This document shows, piece after piece, positions 51,801-59,713 of a stretch of 64,000 bases of DNA. Within the stretch, counting starts at the first letter, position 1, and each line of letters opens with the position of its first letter. This DNA is from UBA3700 sp964478025 (GTDB lineage: Bacteria > Bacillota > Clostridia > Christensenellales > UBA3700). The stretch lies in NCBI GenBank assembly GCA_964478025.1, contig CAYZGK010000001.1, forward strand, positions 160,410 through 224,409, given 5' to 3'. A model generated the notes under the pieces. That model worked only from the letters and a program-made list of their open reading frames with translations. It was not told the origin of the DNA and ran no database searches. The position numbers and the translations under genes were made by a program.

Positions 51801-52489
51801 AGGAGTTTAAAACTACACTAGAAAAATATCCATTTAACTTAGGAAAAATTTCTTTACTTTTAAATACTTTTGAAGATGATGCTGAAGATGAGGACAGCCA
51901 AGTTAATATGCTTGAGTATAACGAAGATGAAGTAGATAAAGAGGAAATTGAAAGATTAACAAAAGAATATGACGGAAAGGTTGTTAAAATTGCGGGCCTT
52001 TTAGATAATTACCAAAAGAAAAAAACAAAGACAAATAAGATGATGGGAATTGGAACATTAATGGATTTACATTCTTCTATAGATGTTTTATTCTGTGGTA
52101 ATGCTTTTGAAAATTATAAAGATGTATTGAAAAACGATATAGTTGTAGAAGTATCAGGAAAGTTAAGAGTAAAGGAAGGACAAGCTTCTTTATCTGCTCA
52201 AACTATTAAACTTTTAAATTTAGAAGAGCCTGAGAAAAAAGTAAAAAAGAACACTCAAGCAAGAATTATGTACCTAAAAGGTGATGATAATTCTACTCTT
52301 AACAAAATTTTAAAGACAATAGAAAATATTGTTGGGGAACCAAACGATGAGTGTGTAGATGAAATAAAGGTTCAATATAATAAAAAGATTTATGCATATC
52401 CAGATAAAGTTAACATTACAGATAGTATTGAAATGATGATGGAAAAACAATTTGGAATGGATGGAGTAAAAATAAGGCCATTAGTATAG
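48833..52489 (+). CDS. dnaE: DNA polymerase III alpha subunit DnaE
   Basis: 1218 residues. The N-terminal PHP domain begins with VHLHLHTEFSLLDGA; the polymerase palm shows GPGRGSGVGS and PDFDIDICTERRGEVI with the catalytic aspartates; a helix-hairpin-helix region and a C-terminal OB-fold (KVVKIAGLLDNYQ) follow. This is the DnaE rather than PolC type because no exonuclease domain is inserted. It is the replication polymerase or, if PolC is also present in the genome, the lagging-strand/primer-extending enzyme. GAGGAGG precedes the ATG. The esterase gene starts 3 bp after its stop. Confidence 0.95.
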   Translation: MGELVFGKEVPFVHLHLHTEFSLLDGATRLISGHDSPLFEECMKLGMPGVAITDHGNMMGTYPAFVQFNNEYKKRMPEGREFNIIYGNEVYTCDDMHVQDSTNRYGYNHLILLAKTQTGLENLIKITTLAYTEGFYVKPRVDLECIRQHSEGLICLSACIAGVIPQYLIQNEYDKALAYAKELQSIFGKDDFYIELQDHDLPEEKMILSQLVKIANEIGAKVVATNDVHYLKKEDYDAHDIMLRIQTGKRVGEEIGMGFNSNNWYLKSYEEMLDKFKWIPEALTNTVEIMNKCKSVKWIEHQLEKLYPKYDKFCPEGETPETYLRKLCFEGLKRRYGEKLSDVHIDRANTELGVIHNKGFDSYYLVVWDFINWAKSNDIPIGPGRGSGVGSIVAYAIGITNVEPLQFDLLFERFLNPERNSPPDFDIDICTERRGEVIDYVVKKYGRDHVCQILTLGTLKPKNAIADVARVYNVPLELVNKTKKMLPNDPKMTFKSALGLAKDKDGNPIPGIQEFIDLYNTNDEMHQVIDMARKLEGMPKNISMHAAGVVICDTAVINACPELVQKKKDKVDIITQFQKGETEELGLLKMDFLGLITLTDIHHAIKYVYEQTGEKIDFDKIGVGDAGVYEMISNGDTDFVFQLDSGGMKGFMKQLHPNNIEDLILGISMYRPGPMDSIEAYLKARANPESVHYFHDCLRPILEPTFGFFVYQEQVMNAARVMGGYSLGQADLLRRAMGKKKVEVMQKERARFEAGAAKNGVDADVAKITFDAMEKFATYAFNKSHAAAYAHVTYQTAYLKKYHLTELVCAMLNNRITKTDKLLKYINLAKQYGVEILPADVNKSGAVFKVEDGKVRFGLTAIKNIGGPVADEIEKEVKANGPFKSLTDFCSRLDPKVANKTTIENCAKAGAMDCFGKTRSTIMANYAHVLGVVASDKKIKASGQMSMFDFMDSTEDETEKLIEIPEYKKLDILAMEKEVLNTYLSGHPLEEFKTTLEKYPFNLGKISLLLNTFEDDAEDEDSQVNMLEYNEDEVDKEEIERLTKEYDGKVVKIAGLLDNYQKKKTKTNKMMGIGTLMDLHSSIDVLFCGNAFENYKDVLKNDIVVEVSGKLRVKEGQASLSAQTIKLLNLEEPEKKVKKNTQARIMYLKGDDNSTLNKILKTIENIVGEPNDECVDEIKVQYNKKIYAYPDKVNITDSIEMMMEKQFGMDGVKIRPLV

Positions 52490-52492
52490 AGT

Positions 52493-53263
52493 ATGATTGA
52501 AACAAATGAAATAATAATTAATAGTTTATCTCAAAAACCACGTAAAGCTTATGTGTATCTTCCTACGGGATATGAAAGTAGCAAAGATAAAAGATATCCT
52601 GTTATTTACATGTTTGATGGTCATAACTTATTTTCAGATAGTGAAGCAACCTACGGAAGATCATGGAGACTTGCAGATTACTTAGATTATACAGACACGC
52701 AAGTTATCGTGGCTGCAGTTGAATGTAACAATGAAGGAAAAGAAAGATTATCTGAATATTCTCCTATAGATTTTGTGGATTTAGATGGTGATTTAATAAA
52801 AGGCAAGGGCGATAAATATATGAAGTGGCTTATTAATGATTTTAAAAAGGATATTGATGCTTCATTTAGAACACTTCCAGATAGAAAAAACACTGCAATT
52901 GCAGGTTCTTCTATGGGAGGATTAATGTCTTTATTTGCTCTTGCTAAATATAACAGTGTTTTTTCAAAGGCAGCTGCCTTATCTCCATCAATTTGGGTAG
53001 GCGGAAATGATTTAGAAAACACTTTAAAAGATATATTCAAATCAAAAATTTCAAAAGATAGTATTTTGTATATGGATTATGGTTCTAAAGAACTTTCATT
53101 TAAGAAAATGGATGATATTTATGCAAAAGCTACAGGTATTTTTATAAAGGAAGGAATAAATGTTACTTCAAGGATTGTTCCTAATGGCACACATAGTGAA
53201 GAATCATGGGAAAAACAAATTCCAATTTTTATGCAGGTGTTAGGATTTAAACCAAGGAGCTAG
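52493..53263 (+). CDS. Alpha/beta-hydrolase, esterase-D-like (PF00756)
   Basis: 256 residues. An alpha/beta-hydrolase of the putative-esterase family: YPVIYMFDGHNLF near the start, nucleophile elbow G-S-S-M-G (about residues 139-143), a later Asp and the His in GTHSEESW. No signal peptide, so cytosolic. It starts 3 bp after dnaE without a clear ribosome site, suggesting read-through coupling. It is the first of three metabolic genes: two related hydrolases and an ATP-grasp ligase. Confidence 0.82.
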   Translation: MIETNEIIINSLSQKPRKAYVYLPTGYESSKDKRYPVIYMFDGHNLFSDSEATYGRSWRLADYLDYTDTQVIVAAVECNNEGKERLSEYSPIDFVDLDGDLIKGKGDKYMKWLINDFKKDIDASFRTLPDRKNTAIAGSSMGGLMSLFALAKYNSVFSKAAALSPSIWVGGNDLENTLKDIFKSKISKDSILYMDYGSKELSFKKMDDIYAKATGIFIKEGINVTSRIVPNGTHSEESWEKQIPIFMQVLGFKPRS

Positions 53264-53264
53264 C

Positions 53265-54020
53265 ATGCAAGTAGATTATAAAAAAAGGTGGAGCAAATAT
53301 TTACAAAGAGATATGGAATTTAAAGTCTATGGAAATAAAGGCAAGCCTTTTTTAATGATTCCTTGCCAATCTGGTAGATTTTACGAGTTTGAAGATATGC
53401 ATATGCTTGATGTATATGCTCCATATATTGAAAGAGGAGATATACAAGTTTTTACAATTGATTCAATAGATTCAGAAACACTAGATAATAATGGTAATCC
53501 AAGAAAAAGAATAGAAAGACATGAAAATTGGATAAATTATTTGGTATATGAAGCTATTCCCGAGTTTCAATTAATAAATAAACTTGCAAATAATGGAAAT
53601 GAAAATAAGTTTGCAGTGTGTGGTTTATCTTTAGGTTCACTACATGCAGCAACTCTATATTTTAGATTTCCAGATTTCTTTGATAGACTTTTAGGATTAA
53701 GTGGTTTATATTCAAATGAGTATTATTTTAAGGATTATCATGATGATTTGACTTATAATAATTCACCGGAACAATTCCTTGCTAATATTAATCCAAACCA
53801 CTCTTATATTGAAAAATATAACAAAGGTAAAATTATATTATGTGTAGGGCAAGGTGATTGGGAAGATGTGCCAAGAGAGTATACAATAAGATTTGCAAAT
53901 ATATTAAAATCAAAGGGAATTAATGTATGGCTTGATGTTTGGGGGAAAGATGTGAAACATGATTGGTGCTGGTGGTATAAACAAGCGGAGTATTTTATAC
54001 CAAAACTGCTAGAACCATAA
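53265..54020 (+). CDS. Second esterase-family alpha/beta-hydrolase
   Basis: 251 residues. Starts one base after the previous stop, with GGAG upstream. The nucleophile elbow is G-L-S-L-G (about residues 123-127) and the final His lies in KHDW. FLMIPCQSGRFYEFEDM and IQVFTIDSID match a COG4947-type esterase group. It is only distantly related to its neighbour, so it is not a tandem duplication. Substrate unknown. Confidence 0.78.
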   Translation: MQVDYKKRWSKYLQRDMEFKVYGNKGKPFLMIPCQSGRFYEFEDMHMLDVYAPYIERGDIQVFTIDSIDSETLDNNGNPRKRIERHENWINYLVYEAIPEFQLINKLANNGNENKFAVCGLSLGSLHAATLYFRFPDFFDRLLGLSGLYSNEYYFKDYHDDLTYNNSPEQFLANINPNHSYIEKYNKGKIILCVGQGDWEDVPREYTIRFANILKSKGINVWLDVWGKDVKHDWCWWYKQAEYFIPKLLEP

Positions 54021-54029
54021 GGAGAAAAA

Positions 54030-55217
54030 ATGAAGAATTTTGTGTTTTTATCACCAAACTTTCCTGCAAACTATTGGAATTTTTGCAAAGAATTAAAAAA
54101 TAATGGAATCAATGTTTTAGGAATTGGAGATTGTCCATATGATAATCTTACACAAGAATTAAAAACTAATTTAAATGAATATTACTATGTTTCAGATTTA
54201 GGGAATTATAATTCGGTTTATAGAGCAGTTGCTTTTTTCTGCTTTAAATACGGAAAGATAGACTATCTTGAGAGCAATAATGAGTATTGGCTTGAGCGAG
54301 ATGCTATGCTTCGTGATGATTTTAATATTACATCAGGATTTAAATCAAAGGATATGCCAGCTGTAAAATATAAGTCTAAAATGAAGGAAAATTATAAAAA
54401 GGCTGGAATTCCTGTTGCTGAGTATTATCTTGTTGAAAACATTGAAGGCTGTAAAAAGTTTATAAGCACATATGGCTATCCAGTAATTGTAAAGCCAGAT
54501 AATGGTGTTGGTGCTAATGATACTTATAGAATTGAAAATGATAAAGATTTAGAAAACTTTTTCAAAATAAAACCACAAATTCCTTATATTATGGAAGAGT
54601 ATATTGATGGAGAAATATGCTCATATGATGCAATAATAAATAGTGAGGGAATGCCAATTTTTGAAACTGGCAATGTGTCTCCTGTCTCAATTATGGATAT
54701 AGTAAATGAAAATAGAGATAGTGTTTTTTATATGCAAGGAAATCCAGAAGCAAGTATTCTTGAAAAGGGTAGAAAGGTGGCAAAAGCATTTAATGTAAGG
54801 AGCCGTTTTATTCATTTTGAGTTTTTCAAATTATTAAAGGATCAAAGAATTGGCAAGAAGGGAGATATTGTGGCTTTAGAGGTTAATATGAGACCATCTG
54901 GAGGAGTTTCTCCTGATATGATGAATTATGCTAATTCAATAGATGTTTATAAGGTATGGGCGGATATGATTGCCTTTGATAAAACTCAATTAAAGGCAGG
55001 AGACAAATATAATTGTATATTTGTTGGAAGAAGAAATAATAAAAATTATAAGATGTCTATAGATGAAATAAAACAACAATATGCAAGTAATTTAAAGAAA
55101 ATAGAAAACGTTCCTATAGCCCTATCTGGTGCAATGGGAAATGTAATGATTCTTGCAAATTTTGAAGATAAAGAAAAAATGAAAAATTTCTATTATAAAA
55201 TCATTGAAAAAAAATAA
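54030..55217 (+). CDS. ATP-grasp ligase of unknown specificity
   Basis: 395 residues with an ATP-grasp fold: YPVIVKPDNGVGANDTYRI (ATP-binding lysine and loop), MEEYIDGEICSYDAI, and EVNMRPSGG with metal ligands near residue 290. It follows the second esterase by 9 bp with GGAG. Such ligases join a carboxylate to an amine or thiol through an acyl-phosphate. With two hydrolases in the same unit it may make or process a small peptide-like or ester compound; that is inference. Confidence 0.8.
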   Translation: MKNFVFLSPNFPANYWNFCKELKNNGINVLGIGDCPYDNLTQELKTNLNEYYYVSDLGNYNSVYRAVAFFCFKYGKIDYLESNNEYWLERDAMLRDDFNITSGFKSKDMPAVKYKSKMKENYKKAGIPVAEYYLVENIEGCKKFISTYGYPVIVKPDNGVGANDTYRIENDKDLENFFKIKPQIPYIMEEYIDGEICSYDAIINSEGMPIFETGNVSPVSIMDIVNENRDSVFYMQGNPEASILEKGRKVAKAFNVRSRFIHFEFFKLLKDQRIGKKGDIVALEVNMRPSGGVSPDMMNYANSIDVYKVWADMIAFDKTQLKAGDKYNCIFVGRRNNKNYKMSIDEIKQQYASNLKKIENVPIALSGAMGNVMILANFEDKEKMKNFYYKIIEKK

Positions 55218-55273
55218 GATTTGTTTATAATAAATGTTGAAAAAAATTTTAACCTAAAAAGGAGATTAAAATT

Positions 55274-56239
55274 ATGCGTAAGATAGCAGTTTTGACAAGT
55301 GGTGGAGATGCACCTGGAATGAATGCAGCTGTTAGAGCCGTAACAAGATATGCTATATCTAAAGGCTTAGAGGTTTATGGTGTTGAAAGAGGTTATACAG
55401 GTTTAATTAACAATAAAATCTTTCAAATGAATAAGCGTTCAGTATCAGATATCATTCAAAGAGGTGGTACAATATTAAAAACTTCTAGATGTGAAGAGTT
55501 TTTAGAGAAATCTTACAGACAAGTTGCCGCAGAAAATCTTGAAGCTTACGGAATTGAAGGCGTAGTAGTTATTGGTGGTGATGGTAGTTTTAGAGGTGGC
55601 AAAGATCTTTATGATGATTTTGGAGTAAAGATTATTGGAATTCCCGGAACTATTGATAATGATTTAGCTTATACAGACTATACGCTAGGATTTGATACAA
55701 CAGTAAATACAGTTTTATCTGCAATTAATAACTTACGTGATACTATGACATCCCATGATAGAGTTTGTATTATTGAAGTTATGGGTAGAAAATGTGGTGA
55801 TATAGCTTTATATGCAGGAATATGTGGTGGTGCTGAATCTATTTTAGTTCCAGAACTACCTTTTGATGTAAATGATTTAGTTAAGAAGATTCAAAAGAAC
55901 CAAAAGATAGGTAAAACATCAGATATTATTGTTTTGGCAGAAGGCGTTTGTAAGGCAGATGTTTTAAAGCAACAATTAAAAGATGGTGGTGTTCAAGGTT
56001 CAATTAAGACAACAACTTTAGGTTATATACAAAGAGGTGGTACACCATCAATGCAAGATAGATTGTTAGCCGCTGAATTTGGTATTAAAGCCGTTGACCT
56101 TTTAATGGAAGGAAAAGGCGGAAGAGTAGTTGGTATTAAAAATAACGAAATCGTTGATTACGATATAGCAGAAGCTTTAGCAATGCCAAGAGTATTCAAT
56201 AATAAGTTATATGAATCAGCTTTAACATTAGGTTTATAA
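55274..56239 (+). CDS. pfkA: ATP-dependent 6-phosphofructokinase
   Basis: 321 residues, the size of bacterial PfkA. N-terminal LTSGGDAPGMNAAVRA, GGDGS at 101-105 (Gly at the fourth place marks the ATP-using type), PGTIDND with the catalytic Asp, and MGRKCGDIAL. It commits fructose-6-phosphate to glycolysis. AAGGAG precedes the ATG, a terminator follows, and the PPi-dependent enzyme lies 146 bp downstream. Confidence 0.94.
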   Translation: MRKIAVLTSGGDAPGMNAAVRAVTRYAISKGLEVYGVERGYTGLINNKIFQMNKRSVSDIIQRGGTILKTSRCEEFLEKSYRQVAAENLEAYGIEGVVVIGGDGSFRGGKDLYDDFGVKIIGIPGTIDNDLAYTDYTLGFDTTVNTVLSAINNLRDTMTSHDRVCIIEVMGRKCGDIALYAGICGGAESILVPELPFDVNDLVKKIQKNQKIGKTSDIIVLAEGVCKADVLKQQLKDGGVQGSIKTTTLGYIQRGGTPSMQDRLLAAEFGIKAVDLLMEGKGGRVVGIKNNEIVDYDIAEALAMPRVFNNKLYESALTLGL

Positions 56240-56262
56240 TTTATAGAGCAAGATAAAAAATG

Positions 56263-56288
56263 CAGCACCTATATGGTGCTGTTTTTTT
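56263..56288 (+). terminator. Terminator after pfkA
   Basis: CAGCACC - TATAT - GGTGCTG hairpin followed by seven T. Confidence 0.88.
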
Positions 56289-56320
56289 ATGCCTTATAGA
56301 AATACGAATTACTAATTTTG

Positions 56321-56349
56321 TTGTAAATCTAATCAATTTTGTATATTAT
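56321..56349 (+). promoter_or_regulatory. Promoter of PPi-phosphofructokinase gene
   Basis: TTGTAA at 56321-56326, 17-bp spacer, TATTAT at 56344-56349; AAGGAG precedes the ATG at 56386. Confidence 0.6.
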
Positions 56350-56385
56350 ACTTATTGTAAATAAATTTATTTAAGGAGAAGAAAT

Positions 56386-58044
56386 ATGGAATTATCACCA
56401 TTACAAAAGGCTAGATATCAATATGTTCCAAAATTACCTGGAATGTTAAGAAATGGTATTGCCAACATTTGCGTAAAAGAAGGCGAAGCTACACAAAGCG
56501 TTGCTGATCAAGAAAAGATCTCTGAATTATTTCCAAATACTTATGGTAAGAAGGAAATTACTTTCCAAAAAGGTAAAAACACCTCTGAAAACAAGAAGCA
56601 AGTAGTAGGTGTTATTTTATCAGGCGGACAAGCTCCTGGTGGACATAACGTAGTTTGTGGATTATATGATGCATTAAAGGCAACAAATAGCAACAATGAA
56701 TTAATTGGTTTTAAAAATGGACCAAGTGGTTTAATCGAAGATAATTATCTTGTATTTACAGATGAATATATTAACCAATATAGAAATACTGGTGGTTTTG
56801 ATATCATTGGTTCTGGTAGAACAAAACTTGAAACTCAAGAACAATTTGCAATTGCTGCTGAAGTTTGTAAAAAGCATTCTATAACAGCCATTGTAATAAT
56901 TGGTGGAGATGATTCAAATACAAATGCTGCTGTTCTTGCTGAATATTTTGCAGCACATAAAACAGGCGTTCAAGTAATTGGTTGTCCAAAAACAATTGAT
57001 GGGGACTTAAAGAATGAAGATATTGAATGTTCTTTTGGTTTTGATACTGCAACAAAAACTTACAGTGAATTAATTGGTAACATTGAAAGAGATGCAAACT
57101 CTGCAAAGAAATATTGGCACTTCATTAAGGTTATGGGAAGATCAGCTTCTCACGTAGCTTTAGAGTGTGCATTAGAAACTCAACCAAATATTTGTTTAGT
57201 TTCAGAAGAAGTTGCTGCAAAGAAAATGTCATTAGCACAAATTGCTGATTATATTGCAAGTTCTGTAGAAGCTAGATCAAACAAGGGAATGAACTTTGGT
57301 GTTGCAATTATTCCAGAGGGCGTTGTTGAGTTTGTACCAGAGTTCTCTGTTTTAATTCATGAAATTAATGAATTATTAGCAGGTGCCAAAGCTGAAGCTT
57401 TTAATAAACTTCCTACATGGGCAGAAAAATATGCATTTATTGAAAAAGGATTAACAAAAGAATCTATGGTAGTATTTGCTATTTTACCAACAAGTATTCA
57501 ACAACAATTATTCTTAGAAAGAGATCCTCATGGTAATGTTCAAGTATCTTTAATTGAATCAGAAAAATTATTCTCAGCATTAGTTAAAGCAAATCTTGAG
57601 GAAAGAAGAAAGAAGGGAACATACAAAGGTAAGTTTAGTGCTTTACATCATTTCTTTGGATATGAAGGAAGATGTGCATTCCCATCTAATTTCGATGCTG
57701 ACTATTGCTATTCTTTAGGATACAATGCATTTATGTTAATTCAATATGGATTCAATGGATATTTATCTAAGGTTTCTAATTTATCTAAACCAGCTGAAGA
57801 ATGGGTAGCTGGTGGTATGCCAATTACAAAGATGATGAATATAGAAAGAAGACATGGAGAAGATAAGCCAGTTATTAGAAAAGCTTTAGTAGAATTAGAT
57901 GGTAAACCATTTAAGTATTTTGAAGCTAATAGAGATAAGTGGGCAGTTGAAACTGCATATACATATCCTGGTGCTATTCAATATTATGGACCAACAGAAG
58001 TTTGTGATTTAACAACAAGAACATTAGCTTTAGAAAAATCATAA
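56386..58044 (+). CDS. Diphosphate-fructose-6-phosphate 1-phosphotransferase (PPi-PFK, long type)
   Basis: 552 residues, matching the long PPi-dependent PFK group. The donor-site block reads GGDDS (about residue 173), where Asp replaces the Gly of ATP enzymes, and PKTIDGDLKN carries the catalytic Asp with the PPi-type Lys nearby. The C-terminal half is extended as in plant-like PFP. It interconverts fructose-6-phosphate and fructose-1,6-bisphosphate reversibly with pyrophosphate. It has its own promoter and terminator next to pfkA. Confidence 0.94.
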   Translation: MELSPLQKARYQYVPKLPGMLRNGIANICVKEGEATQSVADQEKISELFPNTYGKKEITFQKGKNTSENKKQVVGVILSGGQAPGGHNVVCGLYDALKATNSNNELIGFKNGPSGLIEDNYLVFTDEYINQYRNTGGFDIIGSGRTKLETQEQFAIAAEVCKKHSITAIVIIGGDDSNTNAAVLAEYFAAHKTGVQVIGCPKTIDGDLKNEDIECSFGFDTATKTYSELIGNIERDANSAKKYWHFIKVMGRSASHVALECALETQPNICLVSEEVAAKKMSLAQIADYIASSVEARSNKGMNFGVAIIPEGVVEFVPEFSVLIHEINELLAGAKAEAFNKLPTWAEKYAFIEKGLTKESMVVFAILPTSIQQQLFLERDPHGNVQVSLIESEKLFSALVKANLEERRKKGTYKGKFSALHHFFGYEGRCAFPSNFDADYCYSLGYNAFMLIQYGFNGYLSKVSNLSKPAEEWVAGGMPITKMMNIERRHGEDKPVIRKALVELDGKPFKYFEANRDKWAVETAYTYPGAIQYYGPTEVCDLTTRTLALEKS

Positions 58045-58062
58045 AATAAAAATTAAAACAAG

Positions 58063-58108
58063 TAGCTATTGAGGGACTTTTCAGGTTTTTCAATAGCTAT
58101 TTTTTTTT
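58063..58108 (+). terminator. Terminator after PPi-PFK
   Basis: TAGCTATTG (58063-58071) pairs with CAATAGCTA (58091-58099), followed by a long T-run. Confidence 0.82.
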
Positions 58109-58123
58109 ATTCTTTATATTGCT

Positions 58124-58252
58124 ATAATTCCCTAAAACTTATATAAAAACACTAATTTTAGGGAATTATAATGTTTGCAAAGAAATAAAAACTTGTTATA
58201 ATAGATGTAGATAATTCCCTAAAACTTATATAAAAATGTTAATTTTAGGGAA
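58124..58252 (+). promoter_or_regulatory. Promoter bracketed by two copies of an interrupted palindrome
   Basis: Copy 1: ATAATTCCCTAAAA at 58124-58137 and its exact complement at 58156-58169, 18-nt spacer. Copy 2: TTCCCTAAAA at 58215-58224 and TTTTAGGGAA at 58243-58252, again 18 nt apart. The first 26 bases of the copies (from 58124 and 58211) are identical. Between them lies a promoter: TTGCAA 58175-58180, 16-bp spacer, TATAAT 58197-58202. One copy is thus upstream of -35 and the other in the leader, an arrangement fit for repression by looping. Confidence 0.8.
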
Positions 58253-58269
58253 ATAGCGGAGGAAAGAAA

Positions 58270-59694
58270 ATGGATATTATTGGAAGAACAGACGAACAAA
58301 AAGAGTTGGAATCATGCTTAAAATCTTTAAAACCCGAATTTTTAGTTGTATTTGGTAGAAGAAGAATAGGTAAGACTTATTTAATCAAAGAATTCTTTAA
58401 TAATAAGTTTTCTTTTTATGCAAGTGGTGTGAATAATGTTTCAAATAGAATTCAATTAAGAAATTTTAAAAATGCTCTAAGTGAATATGGTTTAAACCTT
58501 GATAGAGATTTAAAAGACTGGTTTGATGCATTTAATTCATTAAAAATCTTATTAGAAAGTAGTGATGTTTATCGTGAAGATGCTAGCAAAAAGAGAATAA
58601 TATTTTTAGACGAACTACCATGGATGGATGGGAAAAGAAGTGATTTTAAGGCGGCTTTAGATTTGTTTTGGAATACATATGGTTCTACTCAAAAAGATTT
58701 AGTATTAATAGTTTGCGGTTCAGCGACATCATGGATCATAAAGAATATGGTAAAAGATGCTGGAGGATTTTATAATAGAATAACCAAAAAAATCCACCTT
58801 TTACCTTTTTCACTAAAAGAATGTAAACTTTATAGTAAATATTTAAAATTGAATTATCAAGATAGTCAAATAATCGATTGCTATATGATTTTTGGAGGTA
58901 TTCCATATTATTGGGAATTGTTAAATCCAGAAAAGAGTATAGCTCAAAATGTGGACGATTTATGTTTTAAAGAAAATGGTCAATTACATGATGAGTATCA
59001 GGCATTATTTAGATCTCTTTTTTCATTAAATGGAAAACATAGGGAAATTATAGAAGCTTTAATGAAAAAAAATATAGGAATGCAAAGAAAAGAATTAGCA
59101 GCTGTTTCAAAAATTGGAGATGGAAAAGCATTAACTACAGCCCTAGAAGAACTTTGTGAATGTGGATTTATAAGAGCTTATGACAATTATTGTACGAAAA
59201 AGAGTGGCAAATTTTATCAAGTAATAGATCCATTTGTTCTATTTGCTAAAACTTTTTTATTGAATGCGAATTTTGATTTTTGGCTATCTTTTATTAATAC
59301 TCCAGCATATTATTCATGGACTGGACATTCATTTGAGATAATGTGTTTAAATAATGTTTTGGCAATTAAAAAGATTTTAGGGATAAGTGGTGTAATGACA
59401 AAAGAGTATTCATGGAGAAGTAAAACTTCAAATCCTGGTGCCCAAATTGATCTATTGATTCATAGAAAAGATAATGTTATTAATGTTTGTGAAATGAAAT
59501 ATTCTATGGGACAATACGAAATTACAAAAGAATATGAGGAAAATTTAAGAAATAAAATTAAATCCTTTGCAGTAGAAACAAATACAAAAGAACAATTAGT
59601 ATTAACGTTTATTTCAGTTAATGGATTAAAACAAAATGGATACTCAGGTATTGTTAATTATCAAATAGATGGTAAACAATTATTAGAAAATTAA
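58270..59694 (+). CDS. AAA ATPase with C-terminal DUF234 nuclease-like domain
   Basis: 474 residues. N-terminal ATPase_2-type AAA domain: Walker A GRRRIGKT (29-36), Walker B IIFLDE with PW after it. A winged-helix-like stretch lies near residues 255-310 (QRKELAAVSKIGDGKALTTALEEL). The C-terminal region has GAQIDLLIHR and CEMKYS, the Asp...Glu-x-Lys pattern of DUF234 / PD-(D/E)XK-like domains. This archaeal-type ATPase family is widespread in gut Bacillota with no settled function. It stands alone with GGAGG before the ATG and palindromic repeats around its promoter. Confidence 0.82.
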   Translation: MDIIGRTDEQKELESCLKSLKPEFLVVFGRRRIGKTYLIKEFFNNKFSFYASGVNNVSNRIQLRNFKNALSEYGLNLDRDLKDWFDAFNSLKILLESSDVYREDASKKRIIFLDELPWMDGKRSDFKAALDLFWNTYGSTQKDLVLIVCGSATSWIIKNMVKDAGGFYNRITKKIHLLPFSLKECKLYSKYLKLNYQDSQIIDCYMIFGGIPYYWELLNPEKSIAQNVDDLCFKENGQLHDEYQALFRSLFSLNGKHREIIEALMKKNIGMQRKELAAVSKIGDGKALTTALEELCECGFIRAYDNYCTKKSGKFYQVIDPFVLFAKTFLLNANFDFWLSFINTPAYYSWTGHSFEIMCLNNVLAIKKILGISGVMTKEYSWRSKTSNPGAQIDLLIHRKDNVINVCEMKYSMGQYEITKEYEENLRNKIKSFAVETNTKEQLVLTFISVNGLKQNGYSGIVNYQIDGKQLLEN

Positions 59695-59713
59695 GTTAAT
59701 TACAAACCAACTT

